A stretch of DNA of 39,274 nucleotides from CAYLLN01 sp033762315 (GCA_033762315.1 JANRLS010000249.1:1-39274); one strand, 5' to 3'; positions 23,551 to 32,142 are shown, counted from the first letter of the stretch. Program-made: numbers and translations. Notes: a model not told the origin generated them from the letters alone.

Positions 23551-25143
23551 CTAGTCCAAGAGTTCGGCGTCGGGGCGGATGTTCAGATACCACTCTTTCC
23601 ACGCCTTAATCAGCTTTTGCACGTCCGCGTTAGTTGGCTCGTCGAGCGGGCCAACGCCGGCGAATTTGCGGCTGATGAAGCGCAGGCCCCGGTCGGCTTC
23701 GCGGACGATCCGCAGGTCGGGGTCGGTCAGGGCATAGAGCAAAATCGGCACGTTATCGAGATCGCGGACCTTCGCCAGCGTCCGCACCGCCACCAGCCGC
23801 GATTCGTAGCTCCCCGCCGAAACCAGCGACCGCAGCCTCACGATTTGCCCGGCCCGCTTGGTGACATCCCCATCCAGCGCCACCGCCGTTTTCGATTCGG
23901 CGAGGCGAGTCGCCTCTTCATTGGCGGGGTCTTCCAGTGCCGCCAGCAATTCATCGACCGAACCCGCCAGCGGCGTCGCCACGAGCTTGCCGTCGCGTTC
24001 GACCAGGTCCGCCGTCGCCGGCGGCAGCCCCATGCCCCCCAGTAGCACGCCATCTCCCAAGTTGGGCACCACCTTCTGAATCGACTTCTTCGAACTCCGC
24101 ATCAGGCACAGCACCGCGAACGCCGTATTCACGTGATCCGTGTCCTCGGATTGCCATTGCCCTTCGGGGGCTTGCTTGCGCTGCAAAAAGGCGAAGCAAT
24201 CGTTGTACCACTTCGGCTCCGCCTCGACCCGCTTTTCCCCCAACTCACGAAAGCTGTAATAGCGCTCCAGGCCGTAGAGGTAATAGTAGTTCCAAGGATT
24301 CACTTCGATCGCCGGGTTCCGCACGAACCATTGGTTGCCATCGGCCATCGCGCGGCGCACCGCGGTATGATCAATCGCCCGGGTCACGAAGCGCTTGGCC
24401 GTGTCCGCCGGCGCGGCGCTATCGATGGGCCGGAGCGCGGCGGGCACCCCGGACTCAGCGACCTGCTTTTTTACGTCGGTGATCCCCAGCAAATCGGCGC
24501 AGATGTAGAGCGAACCCAATCCGGCCGCGACGAGCGACGGTCGAATGTCGGACTGCGGCACCCGGTTGCCATTTCCCGGATCGACCCCTTGATAACCCCA
24601 GGCCCCGCTAGGGTCCTGCGTCCGCAACAGCCACCCGCACAGCCTTTCGACCCGATCCATCGGAATGTTGAAGCCCCCCTGGCGAATCGCGTTCCAGAGT
24701 CCCAGAGCGGCATATTGCGTTTGCGAGGTATCGCCGGTCTGCTCTTCGCGATAGCCCCAGCCGCCATGCGGCTTTTGCAGCTTCAGCAGTTCGTCGATGA
24801 ATTTTTGGGCCGTGGCCTGATGCTTGGTCGGATCCAGCTCGCAGAGAAAAATGAGGGCCAGGCCCAGGCTATAGAGGTCGTCATCGGCTTTCGACGCTTC
24901 GCACGCCTTCACCGCCGCCGCCACCTGCGGATGTTCGGCCGGCGCGCCGCTTTTGATGAACGCCAGCCCCAAGAGGCAGCTCCCTCCCAGACGCGTATCG
25001 GTGCCGCTCGCCAGGAACTGCATCCCCCTGGCGATACAAGCCTTCACTTCGGGGCTTTCGGGAGTTACGCCCAGCGCAGTCGCCGGCCAGACGGCACAGG
25101 CTGCCATCAGAACACCGGCGGAAGAAATTAGCGATACGCGCAT
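23551..25143 (-). CDS. secreted squalene-cyclase-repeat (terpenoid cyclase-like) protein
   Basis: 530 residues. Signal peptide 1-25 (ISSAGVLMAACAVWPATALG). Residues 30-400 are helical alpha/alpha-toroid repeats with recurring 'G.WGY' and 'Q.......W' turns (KLQKPHGGWGYREE, TQDPSGAWGYQG, KQAPEGQWQSED), the prenyltransferase/squalene-oxidase repeat fold. The DxDD acid motif of true squalene-hopene cyclases is not visible, and the export signal argues against a membrane cyclase. It is probably a binding or scaffold protein. Residues 410-530 are HEAT-like (RLVAVRTLAKVRDLDNVPIL). It is followed by bcp 7 bp downstream. Confidence 0.85.
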   Translation of the reverse strand: MRVSLISSAGVLMAACAVWPATALGVTPESPEVKACIARGMQFLASGTDTRLGGSCLLGLAFIKSGAPAEHPQVAAAVKACEASKADDDLYSLGLALIFLCELDPTKHQATAQKFIDELLKLQKPHGGWGYREEQTGDTSQTQYAALGLWNAIRQGGFNIPMDRVERLCGWLLRTQDPSGAWGYQGVDPGNGNRVPQSDIRPSLVAAGLGSLYICADLLGITDVKKQVAESGVPAALRPIDSAAPADTAKRFVTRAIDHTAVRRAMADGNQWFVRNPAIEVNPWNYYYLYGLERYYSFRELGEKRVEAEPKWYNDCFAFLQRKQAPEGQWQSEDTDHVNTAFAVLCLMRSSKKSIQKVVPNLGDGVLLGGMGLPPATADLVERDGKLVATPLAGSVDELLAALEDPANEEATRLAESKTAVALDGDVTKRAGQIVRLRSLVSAGSYESRLVAVRTLAKVRDLDNVPILLYALTDPDLRIVREADRGLRFISRKFAGVGPLDEPTNADVQKLIKAWKEWYLNIRPDAELLD

Positions 25144-25405
25144 GAGATACCTGCCTGCTGGCGATGCTAGCCGGACTTCCGGAGTAGGTCAACTTACCGT
25201 GGGCCGGGCGGCAAAGTCGGCCTGGCTTGCCCGGCTTGGCGCGCGTCCGAAAATGCGTTGCAGAGCGACGGGGCGCTGGCCGAATAATCCCTAGGGACGG
25301 AGTTATTACGCGGGCCACGGCGCGCTGGTTTGGCGTCGCTGCTAGCGTACAATGCAGGGCGGTCCGCCGGGCGGACGCCGCACACGCGGGGGGAGAACGT
25401 TCATC

Positions 25406-26434
25406 ATGCTGCGCAACGTCGGGTTGGCCATTCTGCTGGGGGCGATCGCGGCCAGTGCCGTTGACGCCAAGGAATGGGCCCAAAAGATGTTCACGACGAC
25501 TAGCCACGACTTTGGCAACGTCGCTCGCGGCTCGAAGAGCGAATTCGTCTTCGAGATTCAGAACCCCTATGAAGAAGACGTTCACATCGTCGATGTGAAA
25601 ACGAGCTGCGGCTGCACGACGCCGACGATCACCCGGCCGACGCTGAAAACTTGGGAAAAAGGGGCGATCATCGCCACGCTGAACACCAAGGCTTTCGTCG
25701 GCCCGCGCACCAGCACCCTCACCGTCGTCATCGACAAGCCCTTCTATGCCGAGGTGCAGCTCAGCATCGCCGGCAACATCCATAGCGACATCGATTTCCA
25801 GCCCGGCAGCGTCCTCTTCGGCGAAGTGCAGCAAGGCGCGCCCGCCGAGCAGGAAATCGCGATCACGCACCGGGGCCGGACCGATTGGCAAATTGTCGAT
25901 GTCCGGAGCGTCAACACGCATCTCGAAGTGGAGCTCAGCGATGCTCGCCGCGTGGCGGGGGGCGTCATGTACAAGATGCTCGTCCGCCTGAAGGAGGATG
26001 CCCCCGCTGGCGCGATTTTCGACACGCTGAACCTCGTTACCAACGACGACCGCCTGCCGAGCGTTTCGCTGCCGGTCGAAGGGCGCGTGGTGCCGCCGCT
26101 GGCCATCAGCCCCAGCACGCTGTTCTTCGGCATGATGCAGCCGGGGCAAACGGTCACGAAGCAAATGGTGGTCACCGGAAAGCAGCCTTTCCGCATCACG
26201 GCGATTCGCTGCGACGATCCGGCATTTCAGTTCCGGGCGACCGACACCGTGAAAAAGGTGCATCTGATCCCGGTCACGTTCACCGCCGGTGACGAAGGGC
26301 GTGAATTGCGCGAGGTGATCGAGATCGAAACCGATTTGCCCAGCGGCGGCGTCGCCAGTTGCCTCGCCCGCGGCACCATTGGTGCCGGGCCGACCGATTC
26401 GACCGCCTCGGCACTGGGGCAAAGCCAGCGGTAA
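25406..26434 (+). CDS. secreted DUF1573 protein
   Basis: 342 residues from ATG 25406, with GGGGGAG about 10 nt upstream; a longer frame from 25352 has a poor leader. A signal peptide spans about 1-21 (GLAILLGAIAASAVDA). DUF1573 is obvious: HDFGNVARGSKSEFVFEIQN followed by VKTSCGCTTP, an Ig-like fold with a CxC pair. Two further beta domains follow, beginning near DFQPGSVLFGEVQQG and SPSTLFFGMMQPGQ, so the protein is three Ig-like modules in tandem. The role is unknown; such proteins sit on the cell envelope. Divergent from the squalene-cyclase-like gene, with 262 bp between starts that hold nothing else. Confidence 0.87.
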   Translation: MLRNVGLAILLGAIAASAVDAKEWAQKMFTTTSHDFGNVARGSKSEFVFEIQNPYEEDVHIVDVKTSCGCTTPTITRPTLKTWEKGAIIATLNTKAFVGPRTSTLTVVIDKPFYAEVQLSIAGNIHSDIDFQPGSVLFGEVQQGAPAEQEIAITHRGRTDWQIVDVRSVNTHLEVELSDARRVAGGVMYKMLVRLKEDAPAGAIFDTLNLVTNDDRLPSVSLPVEGRVVPPLAISPSTLFFGMMQPGQTVTKQMVVTGKQPFRITAIRCDDPAFQFRATDTVKKVHLIPVTFTAGDEGRELREVIEIETDLPSGGVASCLARGTIGAGPTDSTASALGQSQR

Positions 26435-26500
26435 ACGCTGTTGATTGTGGGCCTCGCAACGCTTATTTTGATAAGCATAGTAGCCGCGAATTTTGAGAAA

Positions 26501-26725
26501 ATGCTGCGGGCATTCTGCAAGCGCAAGCCCTTCAAGGCATTCACCGTGCAACTGGTGAGCGGCGACCGCATTCGAATCGAGCATCCCGAAGCGCTCATGT
26601 ACAATAAGGGCAGGGGAATCTACCTCGATCCGGATGGCGACTGGACGTTCTTCGACAACAAAGGCGTCGCCCAAATCTCCGACCTCGCCGAGCCAAAGCC
26701 GCCGCGCCAGTCCGGGCGCAATTGA
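26501..26725 (+). CDS. small conserved protein of unknown function
   Basis: 74 residues from ATG 26501; a TTG further upstream at 26441 would add a hydrophobic leader but has no ribosome site. The core FCKRKPFKAFTVQLVSGDRI and EHPEALMYNKGRG follow a pattern, 'F....PF..F.V.L.DG....HPE', of a small planctomycete protein family with unknown role. It lies 66 bp after the DUF1573 gene on the same strand. Beta-rich, no membrane segment. Confidence 0.65.
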   Translation: MLRAFCKRKPFKAFTVQLVSGDRIRIEHPEALMYNKGRGIYLDPDGDWTFFDNKGVAQISDLAEPKPPRQSGRN

Positions 26726-26735
26726 GATTGGTCGC

Positions 26736-26905
26736 TCAATCAAACGTCCGGCACAAGATGCCGCCGTCGGCCAGAATCACGTTGCCGGTGAAAACGGCCC
26801 CAATTCCTCTTCGTGCCGGGCCGAGATTGCGATGTTCGCCCCCGCCTCGGCCAGCCCGCAGGCCACCGCCTTGCCGATCCGCTTGCTGCCGCCGGTGACC
26901 AGGGG
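26736..26905 (-). pseudogene. internally deleted copy of the neighbouring short-chain dehydrogenase
   Basis: Bases 26736-26801 match the last part of the intact gene at 27621-27688 (C-terminus GNVILADGGILCRTFD). Bases 26806-26905 match its beginning at about 28256-28358 (the 'GSKGIGKAVARGLAEAGAS' and 'ISARHEEE' region). About 570 bp of the middle and the first dozen codons are missing, and the two blocks are in different reading frames. Identity is roughly nine bases in ten by eye. A Uma2-type gene lies between the two copies. It cannot encode a working enzyme. Confidence 0.85.
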
Positions 26906-26946
26906 CCGGGACAGCGGTAGGGGAAACTTCGGAGCGAGGCCTCGTC

Positions 26947-27546
26947 TTAACCTGCCTCGCCTTCGGATCCTGATTGCCGGTTGAATTCCGCCCGGTCGTA
27001 AATCTCCGCCAGCGAAAGTTCCGCCTCAATCTCCGGCAGCGGAATCACCGCCTCGCGTCCACGAAAAGTTTCGCGCGCGAAACCCTGTTCGCCGCGGCGA
27101 AACACAACCGCAGCGGGCAAGTCTTGCTCCACCAAGATGTACACGCACAGCGAAGGGATGGTCAGGTAGGCGTCCTTCTTTTCCCCTTCGTCGATTCGCC
27201 GCGTCCCTTCCGACAGCACCTCGACGATCACGACTGGATCATCCTGAAACGACTCGTGTGGCGGATTGGGGCGACAAACGACCAGCGCATCCGAATAGTA
27301 AAACCGCCACTGCGTGGGCAAACGAACGCGGACTTTGGTGTCCGAGTTGAAGGGCTGGCAACGTTTGCCGCGTAGCTGGACGAGAAGGCTGCCCGTGATG
27401 TTGGTGGCAATGCGATTGTGGGCATTGCTCGCTCCCGCCATCGCATAGACGATCCCGCCCAGATACTCGTGCTTGACGGGAGAAGCGAGTTCTCCCGCCA
27501 AGTAGTCGTCCACTGAAATCAGGTCGATTTTTTCCGCGGCACCCAT
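26947..27546 (-). CDS. Uma2-family (DUF820) restriction-endonuclease-fold protein
   Basis: 199 residues from ATG 27546, preceded by AGGA. Uma2 pattern: SVDDYLAGELASPVKHEYLGG, then GSLLVQLRGKRCQPFNSDTK, FYYSDALVVC, PVVIVEVLSEGTRRIDEGEK with K in KKDAYLTIPSLCVYILVEQD. The D...E-x-V...K arrangement is the PD-(D/E)XK nuclease core. The family is very abundant in cyanobacteria and planctomycetes, and most members have unknown targets. It sits exactly between the truncated and intact dehydrogenase copies, suggesting it was part of, or caused, a local rearrangement. Confidence 0.88.
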   Translation of the reverse strand: MGAAEKIDLISVDDYLAGELASPVKHEYLGGIVYAMAGASNAHNRIATNITGSLLVQLRGKRCQPFNSDTKVRVRLPTQWRFYYSDALVVCRPNPPHESFQDDPVVIVEVLSEGTRRIDEGEKKDAYLTIPSLCVYILVEQDLPAAVVFRRGEQGFARETFRGREAVIPLPEIEAELSLAEIYDRAEFNRQSGSEGEAG

Positions 27547-27620
27547 GCCATTTATCCTACCGTATTTCACGCTGAACGGGCAATTCGACGTGATTTCTGG
27601 CGCGCGAGGCCTGCCCTCGC

Positions 27621-28394
27621 TCAATCAAACGTCCGGCACAAAATGCCGCCGTCGGCGAGGATCACATTGCCGGTGACAAAGGCCCCGGCATTGGTGCACA
27701 GCATGAGCACGGGGCCGACCATGTCGATCGTTTCGCCCCACCGCTTGACGGCCGTCCGGTCGGCGAAAATCTTCTTCTGCTCGGGCGAGAGGATGCTCAT
27801 GGGCAGGTCGGTGGCGATCGGTCCCGGCGCGAGGCAATTCACCGTGATGCCGTGCGGGCCCAGTTCTAGCGCCTGCGCCCGAGCCATGCCGATCAGCGCC
27901 GCCTTGGTGGCCGAATAGCAGCCCCGGGCGGGATTCGACGCCAGCCCCATGATCGACGACGTATAGACGATCCGCCCCCATTTGTTTTTGATCATCGATG
28001 GCGCCAATTCCCGGCTGAGGGCCATGCAACTGGTCAGGTTCAACTCGACGATGTTGTCCCACACTTCGTCGGTCGTATCGACCAGCGGCTGGGGCTTGTT
28101 GCTGCCGGCATTGTTGAAGAGCACGTCGCAGCGGCCGAATTTTTCGAGCACGCCGGCCGCCAGCTTTTTCACCGCGGCGCGGTCGATCATGTCGGCCACG
28201 AAATACTCGACGCGCACGTTCAGCCCCTGCTGAATCTCGGCTTTGGCCTTTTGCAGTTCTTCCTCATGCCGGGCCGAAATGGCGACGCTCGCCCCCGCTT
28301 CGGCCAGCCCGCGCGCCACCGCCTTGCCAATCCCCTTGCTGCCGCCAGTGACGAGGGCGACGCGCCCCGAAAGATCAAAAAGTTCCTTGAGCAT
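27621..28394 (-). CDS. short-chain dehydrogenase/reductase (SDR)
   Basis: 257 residues, the classic SDR length. NAD(P)-binding VTGGSKGIGKAVARGLAEAG at about 16-35, NNAGS, catalytic Ser in VYTSSIMG, and YxxxK in CYSATKAAL. The C-terminal 'GNVILADGG' is the usual family end. It is a soluble oxidoreductase with unknown substrate; resembles 3-oxoacyl-ACP reductase/gluconate-type SDRs. An AGAGGT site lies about 10 nt before ATG 28394. A broken copy lies downstream at 26736. Confidence 0.93.
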   Translation of the reverse strand: MLKELFDLSGRVALVTGGSKGIGKAVARGLAEAGASVAISARHEEELQKAKAEIQQGLNVRVEYFVADMIDRAAVKKLAAGVLEKFGRCDVLFNNAGSNKPQPLVDTTDEVWDNIVELNLTSCMALSRELAPSMIKNKWGRIVYTSSIMGLASNPARGCYSATKAALIGMARAQALELGPHGITVNCLAPGPIATDLPMSILSPEQKKIFADRTAVKRWGETIDMVGPVLMLCTNAGAFVTGNVILADGGILCRTFD

Positions 28395-28503
28395 AAAAGT
28401 GGTACCTCTGTCTGGAGAACATTTCGCGTGAACCCGCTAACCCCAATTCAGGCCCTACGCTAACGCCTCTCCCCCTCCCCAGCAAGGCACGGTCGATCCT
28501 CGC

Positions 28504-29073
28504 TCACCGCGGCGGAGACCAACCTTTGGCTAGCAATTGCCGCACCATCGGCTCGAAGGTGGAGAGGGGCTCGCTGCGATAAGCCGGGTCGAACGAAATC
28601 TCGTCGTACTTCGCGCAAAACTCGACGGTGCGGGCGTAGGCGGGGTCATCCTTGAACCGGTCTCGTGCGGTGGGATCGAGCCCCAGGTGCGTGGCGAAAA
28701 AGTACGTCTGGAAGAGACCGTGATGCGCCAGCAGGAAGTGATTGTCCCGGCTGATGAACGGCTTGAGGACGGCCGCGATCACCTCGCCGTGGTTGAAGGG
28801 GCCGAGCGATTCGCCGATGTCGTGCAGCAGGGCAACGACGACATACTCCTCGTCCTTACCGTCGCGCAGCGCCCTGGTTGCCGCCTGCAGGCAATGGTCG
28901 CGGCGGGTGATGTTGTACGCCGTGTCCTGGCCGAGAGCATCGAGCAAACCAAACAAGCGGTCGGGCAACTCCTCCAGGGTCCGCTCGTGAACCCGCTTCA
29001 GCACCTGGAAATCCGCGTCGGTCCCCTGGTCCATCCGCGTGAAGTGCATTTTTCCGAGGTCGGTTTGAGACAT
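28504..29073 (-). CDS. HD-domain protein, possibly a PhnZ/MIOX-like diiron oxygenase
   Basis: 189 residues from ATG 29073 (a longer frame to 29139 lacks support). Metal-binding HD motif: H60 in TRRDHCLQAATRA, H84-D85 in LLHDIGE, H95 in FNHGEV, H117/H118 in LLAHHGLF and D157 in CAKYDEISFD. The order H, HD, H, H, D is that of mixed-valent diiron HD oxygenases such as PhnZ (about 190 residues) and myo-inositol oxygenase. The H-to-HD spacing (24) equals that in PhnZ. A plain phosphohydrolase cannot be excluded. No phosphonate genes are nearby. Confidence 0.72.
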   Translation of the reverse strand: MSQTDLGKMHFTRMDQGTDADFQVLKRVHERTLEELPDRLFGLLDALGQDTAYNITRRDHCLQAATRALRDGKDEEYVVVALLHDIGESLGPFNHGEVIAAVLKPFISRDNHFLLAHHGLFQTYFFATHLGLDPTARDRFKDDPAYARTVEFCAKYDEISFDPAYRSEPLSTFEPMVRQLLAKGWSPPR

Positions 29074-29375
29074 GGCAGGGGTGCCTTTACCGGCAATGGT
29101 TGATGGATAGGGGATTGGCACGCCGGAGTGGGCCGGCAATTCGCCATGTTACGCCGCGCAAGCCCCAGGCATCCAGCACTGTCTCTCCATCCCTCCATTA
29201 CTCCTCCGCCGCGAAAACCGGGATCAGGTTTGGTCGCGGCTAGGGAGTGGTAGTGACGATCACCGCGGCCGCTAGCACCAGCGCATCGCTCTGGCCGCGA
29301 GGATGGCTTTCGGCTACCTTCCGCGCCGCGCGGCGGTCTGCCGCGAGTTGCCGCGCCATGCCCAGGGAGGGGCCG
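29074..29375. other. 302-bp gap between divergent genes
   Basis: Between the HD protein start and the EEP hydrolase start, no ORF with good coding character is seen. The in-frame extension from 29247 upstream of the EEP gene is low-quality. The region must carry promoters for both divergent genes; no specific site is recognised. Confidence 0.5.
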
Positions 29376-30332
29376 ATGAAGAAGCTGATGTCGCTTGCCT
29401 TTGCCGTCATTGCCGCGGTGATTGGCTACGTGGTGGTGCAGAATGGGGGCCTTAAGAATCTGCCGATCAATTTGGGATCGGCCCCGCCGGCGACGAATCC
29501 CGCCGGTCCGCCGCCGCCGCGAGCCACCGATACGATTCGCGTGGCCACCTGGAACATTCAGGTCTTTGGCGAGTCGAAGCTGGCCGATGCAGCTGTCATG
29601 AATGTGATCGTCAAGGTGCTGCGAAATTTCGACGTCGTGGCGATTCAGGAAGTTCGCGCCCAATCGCAAGACATCCTGCCGCAGTTGGTGGCGATGCTCA
29701 ATGCTGACGGCCGCTCGCACTACGACTATGTCATCGGTCCCCGGCTGGGGCGCACGAATAGCAAAGAGCAATATGCCTTTGTGTTTGACCTGGCGAGCAT
29801 CGAGGTCGATCGCAATCAGCTTTATACGATCAACGATCCGGACGACCTTTTGCACCGCGAGCCGCTCGTCGGCTGGTTCCGGGCTCGCAGCACCTCGCCG
29901 CAGCAGGCGTTCACGTTTTCGCTCGTCAACGTGCATACCGATCCGGACGAGGTGGATCGGGAGCTCGACGTGCTCGACGACGTGTTCTTCGCCGTGCGCG
30001 ACGATCAGCGCCGCGAGGACGACGTGATCCTGCTGGGCGACTTCAATGTCAACGACAAGCATCTTGGCCAGCTAGGGCAGATCAGCGGCCTGGCGCGGGT
30101 GGTCAGCAACAACACGCCGACCAACACCAAGCAAAACGCCCAATACGACAACATTTTCTTTCACAGTGTCGCCACGCCCGAATATACCGGGCGCGGCGGC
30201 GTCTATGACTTCTTGCGCGAGTTCAACCTGACTGTCGATCAGGCGCTCAAGGTCTCCGACCATTTTCCGGTCTGGGCTGAGTTCAGCGTTTTTGAAGGGG
30301 GCCTCCCGGGCCCCCTCGCCGCGCGGCCATAG
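29376..30332 (+). CDS. membrane-anchored endonuclease/exonuclease/phosphatase-family protein
   Basis: 318 residues from ATG 29376, immediately after a strong AGGGAGGGG. An N-terminal hydrophobic helix (LMSLAFAVIAAVIGYVVV) acts as signal anchor, followed by a Pro/Ala linker. The EEP (DNase I-like) core is complete: RVATWNIQVFG, VVAIQEVRAQ (Glu ligand), FSLVNVHTDPDE (His), LLGDFNVND (Asp/Asn) and KVSDHFPVWAEF (Asp-His pair). By family it cleaves phosphodiester or phosphate bonds (DNase I-like, sphingomyelinase-like or inositol phosphatase-like) in the periplasm. Substrate unknown. Confidence 0.9.
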   Translation: MKKLMSLAFAVIAAVIGYVVVQNGGLKNLPINLGSAPPATNPAGPPPPRATDTIRVATWNIQVFGESKLADAAVMNVIVKVLRNFDVVAIQEVRAQSQDILPQLVAMLNADGRSHYDYVIGPRLGRTNSKEQYAFVFDLASIEVDRNQLYTINDPDDLLHREPLVGWFRARSTSPQQAFTFSLVNVHTDPDEVDRELDVLDDVFFAVRDDQRREDDVILLGDFNVNDKHLGQLGQISGLARVVSNNTPTNTKQNAQYDNIFFHSVATPEYTGRGGVYDFLREFNLTVDQALKVSDHFPVWAEFSVFEGGLPGPLAARP

Positions 30333-30454
30333 ATGGGCGAACACAAGCCAAACGCGCCAGCAAGGGGAGAACCGGATACGCTTTCTCGCGCGATCTGGTT
30401 CGCAATCAGGCTTCCACCCAGGCAAGCCGGGTGGGGGGCTGGTCGAAAGCACAT

Positions 30455-31420
30455 TTACCGCCGACCGCGAGAAGCAGGAGCTCGCAACGCGGGAGCGACC
30501 ACGCTGGCAGCCGTCGTGGTTCCGGTCGTCGTCGTATCGGTGGTGGTGTCGTCGGTCTTCGATTGGCCAGAGCAGCCGCGCCCGCCCCGGCCGGTGCCGA
30601 GATTGGCGACGGTCTCTCCACCGACGGTGCCGGCCGAGGTATCGACCACGTCCGCCGCATTCGCGCTCGCAACGCGCAGATCGCCCGTGATCGCCCCGGC
30701 ATGGGTGAGGGTGTTGTCGCCGCTGCCGAGCTTGGCGAGCACGCTGCCGCCGACCGTCGCTCCGCTGGCGATGGTCACGCCATCGTTGCCGCTCGAACCG
30801 AAATACGCGACGTTTTTGGCCACCGCGCCAGCGATGTTCAGGCTGTTATCTCCTCCTCCAAGCGATGTCGCCAGCGACCGGCCCACCGAGGCCCCGGCCG
30901 CCAGTTCGACCGTATCGTCGCCAAAACCGCCGGTGATCACGACATCGCGGGCGACGCTGCCGGCGAGCGAAACGCTGTTTTCCCCATCTCCCAGGCGAGC
31001 CAGCAGCCCCTTTTGGAGGATCGCATCGGCGGCAATGGTGAGCATATCGTCGTTAATACCACCCAGATAGTAGAGATTACCCGCCACCGTCCCGCCTTGC
31101 AGCGAAAAGCTGTTGTCTCCTCCGCCGAGGCTCACCAGCACCTCATCGACCGCTTGGCCATTGAGGTTGAGCGTGACCTCGTCGTTCGCCGTGCCGCCGC
31201 TGTCGAGCACAATGCGAATGTCGTCGCTGACGGCAGTCGCGGTCGAAACCACGACGCCGTTGTCCTTGACCTCGTAGGTCGTCGCATCGACCGCCGTGAT
31301 TTCGACCGCTCCGTCCGCCGAGCCGGTGATGATGAGGTCTCCCTGCGAGACGGCTACCGCGACCGTCAAGCACGCGCGATCTTCGAGTTTTTCGAGCCAA
31401 CGCCGTTTGTGCCGCTGCAT
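30455..31420 (-). CDS. repeat-rich surface protein with LExLEDR leader
   Basis: 321 residues from ATG 31420, with GGAGC 8 nt upstream; an earlier in-frame start at 31465 is less likely. The N-terminus RHKRRWLEKLEDRACLTVA matches the planctomycete LEPR-XLL-like leader that precedes exported proteins. Residues about 90-285 are near-regular beta repeats of about 22 residues, with alternating 'LGGGDNS' or 'LGSGDNT' and 'GGxVxxxVxYxG' lines, as in a beta-helix. The C-terminus is Thr/Asp/Ser-rich (TDDTTTDTTTTGTTTA). Likely a cell-surface or secreted protein. It converges with the EEP gene, which ends 122 bp away. Confidence 0.82.
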   Translation of the reverse strand: MQRHKRRWLEKLEDRACLTVAVAVSQGDLIITGSADGAVEITAVDATTYEVKDNGVVVSTATAVSDDIRIVLDSGGTANDEVTLNLNGQAVDEVLVSLGGGDNSFSLQGGTVAGNLYYLGGINDDMLTIAADAILQKGLLARLGDGENSVSLAGSVARDVVITGGFGDDTVELAAGASVGRSLATSLGGGDNSLNIAGAVAKNVAYFGSSGNDGVTIASGATVGGSVLAKLGSGDNTLTHAGAITGDLRVASANAADVVDTSAGTVGGETVANLGTGRGGRGCSGQSKTDDTTTDTTTTGTTTAASVVAPALRAPASRGRR

Positions 31421-31474
31421 GAGTTCTGCTCCGGGATAGAAAAGAAAATCGAACAAGAACACCACGATCGTCCG

Positions 31475-31888
31475 CTATCGCGACGTTGTCAGCGCCGCGG
31501 AATAGACGGCCGCCATCGTGGGGGGCACGGTCCCGCTTTGCTGCGCCAGGAAGGTTCGCATTCGCAGGCGGCGGTCGGCGATTTCCTGTCGCTTTTGTTC
31601 GGACCAGGCTTTTCGCTGAGCAAGTTCCTGCTGCTTCTGTTCGGCCTGCTGCACTGCGAGTTGATAGCGCTGCTGGGCCACCCGCTGCTGCACCTGCTGG
31701 GCGACCATCACGTCGTAAAACCACGAGCCGGGGCTGGTCAGCAGTTCGCCGCCACCAGACGCCACGCCCGCAGCACCTCCGCCGCCCCCCCTTTGGCTAC
31801 CGCCTCCCCCACCTTGGCATTGAGCCAGCGCTTCGCCCGCCGATAAGCCACCGATAAGCACCGCCATCATGCCGATTCGAGTCATCAT
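31475..31888 (-). CDS. small secreted Gln-rich coiled-coil protein
   Basis: 137 residues. Signal peptide of about 22 (GMMAVLIGGLSAGEALAQ), a Gly-rich stretch, then a strongly charged/Gln-rich coiled coil (VQQRVAQQRYQLAVQQAEQK, QQELAQRKAWSEQKRQEIAD). The AGGAGG site is 5 nt from ATG 31888, which fixes the start and supports a real gene. No homologue named. It lies 54 bp upstream of the repeat-rich surface protein on the same strand, so the two probably form an operon. Confidence 0.75.
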   Translation of the reverse strand: MMTRIGMMAVLIGGLSAGEALAQCQGGGGGSQRGGGGGAAGVASGGGELLTSPGSWFYDVMVAQQVQQRVAQQRYQLAVQQAEQKQQELAQRKAWSEQKRQEIADRRLRMRTFLAQQSGTVPPTMAAVYSAALTTSR

Positions 31889-31917
31889 GATCGCCTCCTG
31901 GTCAAAAACGCCCCTAG

Positions 31918-31970
31918 GTCGCTAGAGCGACTCGCCCGCCGACTTGTCACGCCTTTCGCCAAGAATTCTT
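31918..31970. promoter_or_regulatory. two palindromes in the divergent promoter region
   Basis: GTCGCTAGAGCGAC (31918-31931) is a perfect 14-bp palindrome with a 2-nt centre. AAGAATTCTT (31961-31970) is a perfect 10-bp one. Both lie in the 254-bp gap between the divergent secreted coiled-coil gene and the ECF sigma operon. They could be operators for a regulator of either side; no consensus known to me matches. Confidence 0.4.
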
Positions 31971-32142
31971 CGCAAGCCTGCAATAACTCGCTTGCTTGGT
32001 TCGTTAAATCACTGGGGCACCTTGCGCACCGCGTAGAGGTCGGTGGCGGGCGATTCCGAGGCAAAGTTCATCTTCTCTAGCCTCGGCGCTGATCGGGCGT
32101 AAAATGCCTAGGCACCGCGGGGGCAGTGCGGCGGATCAAATA

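Noticed and set aside
24881..26743. Long minus-strand open frame (620 codons)
   Set aside because: It runs antisense to the clear DUF1573 gene and over the start of the squalene-cyclase-like gene. Its translation is Arg/Ala/Pro-rich without motifs, typical of high-GC shadow frames.
30290..30320. G/C-rich hairpin near the end of the EEP gene as a terminator
   Set aside because: The stem GGGGGCC...GGCCCCC lies inside the coding region and has no U-tract after it.
30431..31846. Plus-strand frame of 471 codons
   Set aside because: It is antisense to the repeat-rich surface protein and the coiled-coil protein, both with good leaders and ribosome sites.
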